A stretch of DNA of 64,000 bases from Corynespora cassiicola (Eukaryota; Ascomycota; Dothideomycetes; Pleosporales; Corynesporascaceae). The stretch spans positions 3,100,001-3,164,000 of the forward strand of contig JAEUWY010000005.1 in assembly GCA_022059125.1 (NCBI GenBank). Reading direction: 5' to 3'. The translations under genes and the position numbers were made by a program. Below the pieces are notes generated by a model. It ran no database searches and was not told the DNA's origin. It saw nothing but the letters and a program-made list of their open reading frames with translations. Position 1 is the first letter of the stretch, and each line of letters starts with the position of its first letter. Positions 35,306 through 45,297 of this stretch are shown here, piece by piece.

Positions 35306-36119
35306 TTACTTGAAGCGCTTCTCAGCGGCCTTCCAGTTGATGACCTCCCAGATGGCCTTGAAGTACTCGGCCTTGCGGTTCTGGTACTGGAGGCTGTGTT
35401 GGGTTAATACATGTAGTCCAGGTCTAGGGTAGGGATATGGTGTGAACGTACTAGTAAGCGTGCTCCCAGGCGTCAACGCCGAGGATGGGGCGGAACTGGC
35501 CAACGACGGGGTCCTGGTTGGCATAGGTCTTGATGGAGATGCTGCCGGTCTGGACGTCCTGGACGAGCCACGCCCAGCCGCTGCCCTGGATGCCGGCGAG
35601 AGCGGTGTTGAACTTCTCCTTGAAGGCATCGAGAGTGCCGTAGCTCTCGTTGATGGCCTTGGACAGGGCGCCGGTCGGGGGCTCGCCGCCGCCCTGCTTG
35701 GTCGGGGCCAGGTTCTCCCAGAAGAGGGTGTGGTTGATGTGGCCGCCGCCGTGGAAGTTGATGAGGGGCTGCAGGGCAATCTGTGCCTGGATGTCCTGCT
35801 TCTGCTTGGCCTCGGCCAATTGCTCGCTGAAGTTGTTGAACGAGGTCACGTAGGTGTTGTGGTGGTTCTTGTGGTGCAGCTCCATGATCTTGCCGCTGAT
35901 GGCGGGCTCGAGCGCGCCATAGTCATCTGCAGCGTGCGGTCAGCGGAGGAATGGGGCGAACATGGGCGCATGGACTCGAGGCGTACATGAGAGGTCGGGG
36001 AGAGTAGCCTTTCCGCGCGCGAAGGTGGTGCCGGCGAGGCCAGCGCGGGACGCGGGCGAGGGCGCGGCGGCGCGGAGGGCGGAGCGCAGGGCTGAGGTGC
36101 GGAGGGCGGTCGAGTTCAT
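35306..36119 (-). CDS. SOD2: Mitochondrial manganese superoxide dismutase
   Basis: Three exons (35987-36119, 35452-35926, 35306-35393) give 231 residues. The Arg/Ser/Ala-rich, acid-free first 38 residues look like a mitochondrial transit peptide. The mature part starts near [16 protein letters not shown]. The metal ligands of the Fe/Mn-SOD family are all visible: His62 in ELHHKNHH, the His in INHTLFW, and Asp and His in GVDAWEHAY. The [16 protein letters not shown] and GSGWAWL segments match the Mn type. The enzyme converts superoxide to hydrogen peroxide in the matrix. It is divergent from a siderophore-type acetyltransferase gene, with 556 bases between starts, so iron and oxidative-stress control could be shared. 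Confidence 0.96.
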
Positions 36120-36675
36120 GGCGACAATGGGCTGGCGTCAGGCAATTGAGACGGGCGGACGGGGGAGAGGACTGGGAGAGGGCGGAGGAGGCGGGCCAGG
36201 AGCTATGTCTTGTTTGAAGCTGCACGTCTTGGCGCTGGCTAATCCAGCGACGCATTTCGTCATTGTGAACAGGCCGAAGCCCCGAGGGCTGCTCTGCGTG
36301 GGCCGGCCCAATGGCACCAGGGCCGCCCCATGCGGCGCCCATGTTCGAGCGCGTTCTCGTCTCGACGGCGCGCCCTCTCCCGCCGCCGCAGTGTGTGAGG
36401 CGCCCGGTCGCGGTTGGGATGACCTCAATCGTCGACCGTCGGCGCCTCCACGCCCCCCGCAGGCTAGGGCCCGTCCCGTTCGTCGGACTGGACCCCCAAC
36501 ACAAGACAGCACCAGCAGACTCTGCGCACCGCGTGCCTGTTGGGAGCGACCCGGCGCCGTCGCCTGTCACGCTCCCCTCAGCCATGAATTGCCCACTTGG
36601 CCCCTGACTGACATATTTCTTCCGTCACCCTGCTGGCAGCTCGCTCGACTACCCCGCCATCGTCCATCGTCGACC
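36120..36675. promoter_or_regulatory. Bidirectional promoter of SOD2 and SidL-like gene
   Basis: A GC-rich divergent promoter with one CCAAT pentamer at 36,308-36,312. I find no GATA or TATC core in either orientation, so a site for the SreA-type iron GATA repressor is not apparent. CCAAT fits the CBC/HapX complex that represses iron use under starvation, but one CCAAT is weak evidence. Confidence 0.4.
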
Positions 36676-38300
36676 ATGCCGTCCCTCGTCCACCTGCCCA
36701 ACGGCCAGAACCTGACCGTGACGCCCGTTTTCGGAGGCCTCTTCTTCAAGTCGAATGATCTCACCAGCCACAACTCCCCCTTCCCCCCGGGCTGGACCAT
36801 TGTGCTGAATTCCGAGGACGACATCGCCCAGGACGGCCAGAGCGACGAGCCGTTATCCGCCTCTGAAGACGCGCGCTCGCCGCGACGAAATGTCCATCGA
36901 TACAAGCGCCCCACGCTCCACAACGACCACCTGTACATCTCGTCCATATCGAATCCCAGCAGCAATGAGTTCAAGCCCGCCACCTCCCCCACCCGCCAGA
37001 TCGCCATGATGCTCTGGGCAACCCTGTACTGGTACTTCCACCAGCCCGAGCCCGAGCTGCAAGTCACCAATGCCCTCTCCAAGAACACGTCGGATCCGGG
37101 GAAACCCAAAGGGGAATGGCGCATCACAATCAACCGCGAGGGAATCTTCAAGGGCAAGGTGGTGCTGCCCAAGCTGGAACGCATGGGCTTGATCGCCAGT
37201 GAGGATTCGAGCGTGGGCGTTGCCCAGGAGGAGACGTCGCCCGAGGGCTGGACCAACATGTTCGTCAGCCGGAGGTCTTTCTGGCAGCTGGATCCTCGCA
37301 TCTACCTCTTCACTCTCTCGCCAATGTCCAATTCCCCTTTCCCCGCCGGCTCTCCTTACACTTCGAGGCCCGGTTCGCCCGTCCGCGGTGAGCGAGAGAA
37401 GGAAACGCAGTTGGAGCAGGTCTCCCAAGGTCTTTGGTCGCCGACAGCACCGGGTCCTTTTCATTCGACCAGCCACTTGCCAACCTATTATCCTCCTCCG
37501 CCACCGCAGTACGTCTTCTCAAACCACGTCCGCCACCCCATTCGTCCGAAGCCACCGCGGCAGGGGGAGATTCTCTACACTCGGTACATCCCCAGTGTTG
37601 GCCAGTATCTGTCTTTCCGCGTCGCTTCGATATCGAATAAGGCACTTCGACACCGTGGGCCCGTGTCTTCGCATACGCCGACCCCCCACCGCCACTCGCC
37701 GCTCCCAGTCTCTGATTCAAACGTGCCTACTATCGGCAACCTGAACATTGGCATGTCGGACCCAGAGTACTTGCACAAATGGATGAACGATCCACGTGTA
37801 TCTCATTTCTGGGGCGAAGCAGGCCCACAGTCGCATCAGGAGGAATTTCTCAGAAACGGTCTGCGCAGCAAAAACGCATTCCCAGTCATCGGATGCTGGG
37901 ACGGTAAGCCCTTTGGCTACTTTGAGATTTACTGGGTCAAGGAGGACAACATTGGGAAATACGTCCCCGGCGTTGGCGATTACGACAGAGGTCTCCATTG
38001 TTTGGTGGGCGAGCAGGAATTTCGTGGGGCTCACCGCGTAAAGATCTGGTTGAGCGCCTTGGTACATTACTGCTGGTTGGCAGACAACCGGACTGACACT
38101 GTCATGTTGGAGCCCAGAGTGGACAATCAAAAGTAAGTTCGACCATTTGACTGTACAGCGATTAACCTAACCCAAAATGTAGACTGGCACAATACCTCGT
38201 AGATGGCGGCTTCTACAAGGAGCGCGAGATTAGTCTGCCGCACAAGCAGTCAAATCTCATGAAGATCAAGAGGGACGCCTGGGATGGACCGGCTTTGTGA
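36676..38300 (+). CDS. SidL-like N5-hydroxyornithine acetyltransferase (siderophore type)
   Basis: Two exons (36676-38132, 38183-38300) give 524 residues. The C-terminal part is an IucB/MbtK-type GNAT acyltransferase domain: [57 protein letters not shown] and the final [18 protein letters not shown]. The N-terminal half ([31 protein letters not shown]) is specific to the fungal SidL/SidF group. In Aspergillus fumigatus SidL acetylates N5-hydroxyornithine for the intracellular siderophore ferricrocin, while SidF uses anhydromevalonyl-CoA. With no NRPS or other siderophore gene nearby, the stand-alone position fits SidL better. The low-complexity Ser/Pro insert at about 215-300 is probably disordered. 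The start at 36,676 has the context ACCATGC. Confidence 0.82.
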
Positions 38301-39924
38301 TGACACAAGTCTTCTCCTGCAACGTTGCATGCACAAGACTACTGGCTCTACCGGCTCTTCATTACGTATGGTGTTAGATACCCAGCTCTGGGAGTCAATT
38401 TAGGGTGGTGTTCAACATAGGGAATCGGGACAGATTACATCTGTTCGCGCGTGTCTGGCGCTGATGTGGTTCTCATCGTCTGTGATTTAACATACTGACG
38501 ACAAGTTTTCCGTGGCCTGTGGAGGGATATATTACCACACATCAAAACAGTAGCATGGTTGTTGTAGGAACGATTTCACTCAATAGTCTAGGGGTTGGTC
38601 CTATATCCTCCTACCAGCATTGACGCAGGAGAATCGCCATCCAATCCGTGCCAATATCGTCAATATTCCTATTTTGCATCTTCCTACATCTCAATATCGA
38701 GCGCAATGCCATACCTAAAAATCGCCCGATGCTGACATACGACCTTCTTTGGAGGGACCTGGCTGCAATACAAGGCTGCAAAACAGCGGATGCACAAGCG
38801 GCATGCCTTCCCACCGGCGAAATTGACACATGGCCAAGAACATGATGATAGCAATGAATGACAATAATAGTAGTGGCAGCAGTAATATTAGCAATCTCAA
38901 TAACAATATTACCAAGCTAGTGGGGCAACAAGACCTACGCTCTGTGGGTCCACCTCCATCAGTAATACAGCGCAGAGGCTGGGGAGGGGAATGAGGGGGC
39001 TGGGACATGCATACATGCACACACACGGCAGGAGGCGGGAAGGATCCAAGCCCTGCCTGTCATAACATGATGGGTCTGTTTGTCTGCATCGTTGATAATA
39101 ACCGTCGTTATCATGCGCATGCATCTCATTTGCAGCTGGAGCCTGATGAGCTGAGTTGCGCATTGGCCAATCGATCGATTCAGTCCAGCTTTACCAATGT
39201 GCGGTGAGTTGAAAGCATGATTTGAGCACACTTCAACAGTCTGTCATCCGTCTTCACGAATGAAAGAGGCTACGGCGCGGTGACTAGTTTCCCCATACGG
39301 GTCGCACGCCCGGTTACGACGTCCGGAACACCTCGTCGTGAAAAAGGACCAGGTATACTGCATAACCGCCCATTGCCAAGCTGTCAGTTTGCTATATTTG
39401 GATACTCCCACATGCGTTCCGTGGACCATGTTTCTGGTACGAACCCACACATACAGCCCATTTCAGAGACACAAGGGCAACTAGCGCGGGCTACGGACAG
39501 GCGCGCAATGTGAAGAAGAGCAAAGTGGGGTGGTTGGGAGCACTTGCAGTGCCAATGAAGTTTTGATTTTATCAACGACTTGGGCAACAAGTCGGGTTGC
39601 TCCTTGGGTCTCTGACCTCGTCAGCCCATGTTCCTTGCCGCGGGCCAACCTGTCCAGTCCGGTTCCAGCCCATCCTATCCCACGCGAACCCCATCCCAAC
39701 CCAACTCAGATACCAAGGATATGTAACAGAATGCTGCAAAAATATGGAAAAACGTGTACGTGGTATAATGGTCGTCCCAAAGCTCTAGATCCGTGCCAGG
39801 CCAGTGCCTGATCGTTGTTAAATGCAAACATGGATTTGTCTGTCCAAACAATCCACTGTGAAGAGATAATTAAGACATGCGGAGAATACAAGGTCGTAAC
39901 GGTCGGAGAGAAAAAGAAAATCGT
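38301..39924. other. Convergent intergenic region, no gene seen
   Basis: About 1.6 kb between the 3' ends of the SidL-like gene and the membrane-protein gene. The short open frames have no recognisable features. An AATA/ATAGTAG-rich stretch lies near 38,860-38,910. Confidence 0.45.
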
Positions 39925-41307
39925 TCAATAGGCATCACCGAAAATCTCTTTCGGGGTCTGCACCATGTCATCGCCGCGGGGTTGCTTCCTTCCACCCATC
40001 TTGGTCATCATCTTGCGCTCTTTCTTGGTCACCAGATGTGGAGTGACGGGCGTTATCGGGGTGAAGGGCATGTAAGGCGAGTAGGGCGTGAATGGAACGC
40101 CAGTCTTGGGAGTCGTCAATGAGAGCTTGTCTTTTCTCCTATCCAAGACTGTAGTTCGGAGGTCAGGCGACTGCATGGGCTCGGCATAGCCCCTCAGCGG
40201 CAGGGATGCGTTGCTTGAAGTAGCAGAAGCAGCAGAGGTGGTAATCTTGGGGACTGAAATTGGCGGTGGGATATGAGAAGAGGATCCGGAGCGATGCGGA
40301 GCTGGACGTGGGAGAGGCTGCACTGCATCGATTTGTTCGTAGGCGTCTTCGGATTCGCGGGGCGTGACGGGCGAGTTGTGTTGGGTTGGGGGCGATGGTG
40401 GGGCGCCTGGATTGTAAAAGCGTGGAGAGAGTGGCGTACGACCTTCGTCATAGGGGCTTTCGCCAGGGTACTTTTGGATGGGGCCAGAGATGCGCAGATT
40501 CTTGAGATTGAAGCGAGTCTTGCTGCTCGTCGACGCCGTCGAGTTGTGGGACTTCTTGGACAAGATGCTGCGCGGGCTGGCTGGAGCTGGCTGATCTCGA
40601 TAGCGGTCTCTCGGGAGAGGGGCAGTGGTTGGCCCATTGCCATAGCCTGGGGGATAGATGGCCTTGGCTGGGGAGCTGGGGTTGGAGTTGGTTGTGATCT
40701 CGCGCGACGTGCTGATATTCGATGGTCTCCTCGCCTTGAGTTCAGCATCGTCGGTGCTGACCTGCGAGTACGACTTCTTCCTGTCGTGCTCCATGACGGC
40801 GGCATACAAGCGTTCCATCTCGGCCTGGGCGCGTTCTCGATCGGCTTCAATGACCTTTTGGTCAAAGGAACTTGGTGAATTGACGACGGGACTGACGGGG
40901 CTGCTGACCACGGAATCGTCCTGGCCACCTCGCCCGAAGCTCCTCTTGAACCAAGACGACGAGGCGGAGCGAATGGATTGGGGTGAGGCTGGTGTATTAC
41001 TGGTAGGCCTGGCGGTGACGAGCTCGAGCTCGAGCGTCTTTGGGGAGTTTTCGGTCCTTCGTCTCATCCTTCTGCCGACGGTGAGGAGCAGAATGCCCCA
41101 GATAAGTACTGTGACTACGTAGCCGCCGACGAGGCCGCAGATTTCAGCGGGGAGACGAGCTTTGTTTGAGGCGGCGTGGATGGCGGCTGGGGTGCGGTCT
41201 CTGGGCACAGGGGCGGGCCTTTGAGCGTCCGTCAGGAGGTATGGTGCGGCACACGCAAGAGAAGGAATCAGCAATATGGAGAGAGCGACGGGAAGGCTAC
41301 TCGGCAT
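39925..41307 (-). CDS. Single-pass membrane protein with disordered cytoplasmic tail, unknown function
   Basis: Single-exon gene of 460 residues. The start at 41,307 gives a clean signal peptide (MPSSLPVALSILLIPSLACA). About 35 residues later comes one membrane segment (ICGLVGGYVVTVLIWGILLLTVG, about 56-78) followed by the stop-transfer sequence RRMRRR. The remaining 380 residues are Ser/Pro/Thr-rich. Two stretches look conserved: a short helix (EADRERAQAEMERLYAAVMEH) and the C-terminal PFTPYSPYMPFTPITPVTP plus LVTKKERKMM and PKEIFGDAY. The layout is that of a type I membrane protein with a cytoplasmic signalling or scaffold tail. I recognise it only as an ascomycete-type protein without an assigned function. 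The many SP/TP sites suggest phosphorylation by proline-directed kinases. Confidence 0.85.
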   Translation of the reverse strand: MPSSLPVALSILLIPSLACAAPYLLTDAQRPAPVPRDRTPAAIHAASNKARLPAEICGLVGGYVVTVLIWGILLLTVGRRMRRRTENSPKTLELELVTARPTSNTPASPQSIRSASSSWFKRSFGRGGQDDSVVSSPVSPVVNSPSSFDQKVIEADRERAQAEMERLYAAVMEHDRKKSYSQVSTDDAELKARRPSNISTSREITTNSNPSSPAKAIYPPGYGNGPTTAPLPRDRYRDQPAPASPRSILSKKSHNSTASTSSKTRFNLKNLRISGPIQKYPGESPYDEGRTPLSPRFYNPGAPPSPPTQHNSPVTPRESEDAYEQIDAVQPLPRPAPHRSGSSSHIPPPISVPKITTSAASATSSNASLPLRGYAEPMQSPDLRTTVLDRRKDKLSLTTPKTGVPFTPYSPYMPFTPITPVTPHLVTKKERKMMTKMGGRKQPRGDDMVQTPKEIFGDAY

Positions 41308-42782
41308 GGTTAAAGCGAGGCCGACTCGAGTCGCTGCTCGCCGTGATGCGCAGCGGGTTGCGACACACAAGGAAGCCGGATGAAATGCAGAGTGTAACAG
41401 GAGGCGACATGGTGATATGTGAGCGGGCGGCTGTAAGTATTTCTACGGTGCGGGCAGAGTGGCTGCAAGTGGACAGTGGTGGACAGGGTGTGATGGCTGG
41501 GAGAGCAGCCTGGGGACGCTGATTGGGGGTTGTGTTGGCCACGCGAAGTGCATGCGTCCAGTGACTGCACCCTTGTAGCCGCCGGGCGGGGTCCCCCTCA
41601 TGCGGGCCTCGTCCACAGGGAGCGCGCAGCGGGCTGGCCGAAGAGAACGTCGAGTCAGGCCTCTCCTTCTTCTGCTGCTGCTGCTTCTCGTGCTTCTCGT
41701 GCTTCTCTTCGCCGTCGTCGAGCTGCCAGGCCAGCATTGCGGCGAGGAAACATTGTTTCCGCGGCTGTGTTTCCGCGTGTTTTGCGGGGAGGGACTGGTC
41801 CGAAGCTGCGCCCGTGCCCAGGGAAGCCGAGAGGATGGATATCAAAGCACACGAGTCGCGGCCCTGTGCTGATCGGATGGAGTGGAGCATGCATGGTGCA
41901 AAAAACTCGCCGAGTCCGCATGCATCAGGCTGCTCGTTGCAGGGCCAGATGGGCAGTCTTCTGGGGGGTCCTCCCATTCGCCCGCCGTCCGTTTCCTAAG
42001 CGCCCGCCACGCCCCCCATCACAAGCCACGCACTGTGTCTGCTCAGCTCAGCAGCGGGCTACATGTTTATCATTCGAGCCTCGTCACATCGAAAAGAACC
42101 ACCGAACTCGGCCCATGCGAATCTCGTCACAGCCAGGCGTGACGGCTCGTGGGATTAGCGGACCTTTGAATCATGCCCCTCTTCGTAACCCTCCCGTCCA
42201 CCATCGCTGCTGACCACTACCTGCTCGACCCCACGAATCCGCCGGAAGCCGTCACGCCCGGCGCTCAACATGAGACGACGCAGCCCCATCCCATTGCCAG
42301 TCAGCTCGCTCCCCAAGGGAAACATCACAGCCAACCCTCCAGGCCCCCACAAGAGATCCTCGTTTGCACCACTGGCGCTGGTCACGATCAATGCCCAATC
42401 CGTCCCGGGCTGCAGGCGTAGTGTAGAAGTGCGAGTGCATAATATCCAATTTATCATTGCTAGAAAAATGTCTCCGGGAGCAGAGCCGTCCAACCATATG
42501 CCTCCATGAAATGGGTCGTCACCTAGGCTGGGACAGCCGTTTCGACTCTATTAGCCAAAGCCAGTAAGGATATCTGCCTGAACAAGGCTGTGGGAGCTTA
42601 CCCTTAGCATATCCGGAAATGGCCAATGTCGTTCCAGGGAAGAACCAACATGTCGCACATGGCCAACTCTGACGAAGCACGGGTCCCAGTAGTAGACAGT
42701 CTGTGCTCACGGTACGACTTGGGTGAATGTCCAAGCTGGCGATACGCCAGGAGATCGGCACGGGTCAACAAGGCGTCGTGCC
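41308..42782. other. Intergenic, no gene seen
   Basis: This covers the promoter of the membrane-protein gene and the 3' flank of TFIP11. Open frames of 80-230 codons on both strands overlap each other and carry no motifs, so I do not call them. Confidence 0.45.
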
Positions 42783-44873
42783 TCACTTGCCTTCGGCCCG
42801 GTCTACGAGGCCTTCCTCGAGGCCAACGGGCTCCCACTGGCTCTTGTTCTTCTTGTTCTGGGCGTAGACAATATCCCCTTTTATGTAAACCTTCACGCCA
42901 CCCTTCCCAGTAGCACTTGCTGTGATTCGAAAGAGAGGGAGCCCAGTCAATTCGTGGGCTTCCCGGAGAGGAATCAACAGCAGGTTCTGCTCACCGCACC
43001 ACTCTTCGACAGTGTCTTTGAATGTCATTTCCTCTACCTCCTGACGTGCTGGCCGGGGTGGCTCCTTGTTCACAGGTGGCGTTGTTGGTGACTCGACCTT
43101 GGGCGTAGGCAGTTCCAGCTTGGTCCTGTCTTCGAGGTCAACGCCCCTTTGAATCAGTGTGTACAGCTGCTCCCATTTGCGTGCAGTGGGAGGAACCTCG
43201 CTCATCTCATCGCCAATGATTTCCCGCCACCATGCTAGCCACTGGCCCACTTCTTCGAAGTTGGCATCGGGTGACGTGAGCCAGTAATGGGCCGTCTTCA
43301 AGAGTTCTTCGAATAGCGTTGATGACAACAGCTCCGCCATGACTTCGGGCTTGACATACGGTTCCCATGCCTTGACCTGCTCGAGGGGCCCCAGTTGCTG
43401 ATCGGATGGGTCGACCACGAATTCGTCTCTCATGATAGACCCCAATCGGGGCAGTATTTCGTTCAACAGCAGTCGATCAAAGAAGGGGAAGGCCTTGGCC
43501 CATAAATGCAGCGAGGGAGGTGGCCCACGAGATAAGGGCCAATGCCTGAGGAACGTCTGAAGGCGAGGCTTTAGTTCGTCTCGAAGGCGCTCCCAGTGTT
43601 TTGTGGAAAGCAGAGGCAGCCAGCAAAAGATCCACTGGTGGGGAAGGGAGGCATTGTCCTTTGCACTCTTGCGGGCATTCCATTCCGAAATGGCAAGCGA
43701 AAGTTTGGTCGTAACCATGTCCAGAAGTCCGCGCAAAACAAACTTGGGGAGGACAGGTTTCCAGACGGATATCAGGGCCTCGACAGCTGCGGGCTCTTTG
43801 ACGGACCACTGCGTTAGCGCCGCCCTCACCTGCGGCAGCCATATGGAAACGAATAGGGTCTCGTAGCTAGACGTTGACCGTCGATTTCGTTGGGTCTCGC
43901 TGGGTGCGGTACCGTACGCATATGGCATGGAGAGAGCCGATGTCGCGTCCGCATCGGTGTGGGGTTTGTTGGATTCGACTAGGTGGCGCAATTCTCCCAG
44001 GGCGTCGGCAATCTCGTCCAGAGGCTCGTCCAATGGGGACCACGTCTGTAATCTCTTTGAGAAGACAGGATGGAGGAGGGCAATAGCCTCCCGAGATACG
44101 TCTCTCTTGGGATGCGCGTCCTTCAATAGGGCTATGCCGCGTACCAATGCAGGTATGTCCTTCTCCTGACGCATGCCGATGATGCGTGTGATGACGTCGT
44201 CATCTTCCGCTATCTGACGTTCCACGTCCCTCAACGCGCCCCGCAGATCCGTTTCCTGCTCTTCGGTGTGCTTGAGCTCTGACTGGAGCTCTGCCGAGGC
44301 GGCACCGAAGGCGGCGATGTCCTTCTGGAGGCGATACGAGGGCGTGTTGGAGGCTGGCACGTAGTCTCCGCGCAGGCTGAGGGCAGTCGGGTCGACCTTG
44401 TTCCCGGAGGCGTCGTATATTGAGCGCAGGGCTGGCGGGACGGATAGGCCCTGGTCCTCGAGATCTTCGAGGCGATAAGAGGCCTTCTTCTGTTTGGCGG
44501 GGCGAGGGCCGGAGGTTGCCGCAGGCTTCGACTTCTTCTTTTTGCGGTCTGCGCGCTCGTCGTCGCTCTCAGACAGGGGCTCGCCGTTCTGCTCTTTGCG
44601 GCGGCGCTCCTCGCGGATCTGCTGGGCCGTCTTCTCTGACTGGCCCGAGCCGATGCCCGTGTTTCGTTCGCGCAGCTTGACCTGGATGGGCTCGACCATG
44701 CCCTTGCCGTCTGCACCGAGACCCTGGCCCTCCTTCCAGCCCTGGGCGCGCAGCAGCTTCGCGCCGAGGCCCTGGAGCAGCGTCGACGGGCTGTCATTGT
44801 CGCTCTTTTTGGGCGCCTTGCGGCTGCGCAGGTGGAGGAAGCTGTGCTTGCGCTTGGGCGGCGCGTCGTCCAT
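42783..44873 (-). CDS. G-patch spliceosome-disassembly factor TFIP11/Ntr1 (Spp382)
   Basis: Single-exon gene of 696 residues. After a basic leader (MDDAPPKRKHSFLHLRSRK) comes the G-patch: STLLQGLGAKLLRAQGWKEG, then GLGADGKGMVEPIQVKLRER (about 29-72). G-patches of this family bind and activate the DEAH helicase Prp43 to release the lariat and dismantle the spliceosome. A charged linker follows, then the GCFC-type helical region from about residue 175 (SYRLQKDIAAFG). Family-typical segments are FVSIWLPQVRAALTQW, WNARKSAKDNASLPHQWIFCWLPLL, LKPRLQTFLRHWPLSRG, QVKAWEPYVKPEV, and the C-terminal TFKDTVEEWCGEQNLLLIPLREAH with KVYIKGDIVYAQN. The ATG at 44,873 was chosen because the open frame upstream is repeat-derived. 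It is divergent from the 1088-residue protein gene. Confidence 0.93.
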   Translation of the reverse strand: MDDAPPKRKHSFLHLRSRKAPKKSDNDSPSTLLQGLGAKLLRAQGWKEGQGLGADGKGMVEPIQVKLRERNTGIGSGQSEKTAQQIREERRRKEQNGEPLSESDDERADRKKKKSKPAATSGPRPAKQKKASYRLEDLEDQGLSVPPALRSIYDASGNKVDPTALSLRGDYVPASNTPSYRLQKDIAAFGAASAELQSELKHTEEQETDLRGALRDVERQIAEDDDVITRIIGMRQEKDIPALVRGIALLKDAHPKRDVSREAIALLHPVFSKRLQTWSPLDEPLDEIADALGELRHLVESNKPHTDADATSALSMPYAYGTAPSETQRNRRSTSSYETLFVSIWLPQVRAALTQWSVKEPAAVEALISVWKPVLPKFVLRGLLDMVTTKLSLAISEWNARKSAKDNASLPHQWIFCWLPLLSTKHWERLRDELKPRLQTFLRHWPLSRGPPPSLHLWAKAFPFFDRLLLNEILPRLGSIMRDEFVVDPSDQQLGPLEQVKAWEPYVKPEVMAELLSSTLFEELLKTAHYWLTSPDANFEEVGQWLAWWREIIGDEMSEVPPTARKWEQLYTLIQRGVDLEDRTKLELPTPKVESPTTPPVNKEPPRPARQEVEEMTFKDTVEEWCGEQNLLLIPLREAHELTGLPLFRITASATGKGGVKVYIKGDIVYAQNKKNKSQWEPVGLEEGLVDRAEGK

Positions 44874-45297
44874 GGCGTAGGGGAGAGCGGGAAAAAAGAA
44901 CGGCGGGTTGGTGTCGCAGTGTCGCAGTGTCGCGTCGTCGCGGTGTCGCGGTGTCGCGGTGTCGCGGTGTCGAGAGAAAGAAGAATGCGCCAGGGCATGG
45001 TGTGGAGCCGCACGTCGGCGGGCCGCGGCTGAGTCAGCGGCAGCGGCATCCGCAGCGGCAGCGATAACCAGCTGGGCGCGCGCGGGCACCCCCGGCCGGC
45101 GCCCCTGCTAGCGGGCGTGCTATTATTATTCGCTGCCCAGGTCGTTGCCGTCTGGTGCAACCCATCGACGCATCGACGCATCGCGCAGCCCAGAAAACTT
45201 CCCAACACCCCGTCCCTCCGCGTCCACCGCGCCCACCGCGCCCCTCGTCGTCGCCCCGTCCGCTCCCCTCCCCCCACCGGCGGACAGCCCGCCAGCC
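44874..45297. other. Divergent promoter with GTGTCGCG direct repeats
   Basis: The shared upstream region of TFIP11 and the 1088-residue protein gene. Repeats lie close to the TFIP11 start (see the next entry). No other gene. Confidence 0.5.
44911..44975. repeat. 8-bp direct repeats GTGTCGCA/GTGTCGCG
   Basis: Two GTGTCGCA units, an interrupting CGTCGTCG, then about four GTGTCGCG units just upstream of the TFIP11 ATG, probably in its 5' leader. Confidence 0.8.

Noticed and set aside
41530..42213. 227-codon plus-strand open frame between the membrane-protein and TFIP11 genes
   Set aside because: Basic, Arg/Pro/Ser-rich translation typical of GC-rich non-coding DNA, with an overlapping frame of the same length on the other strand.
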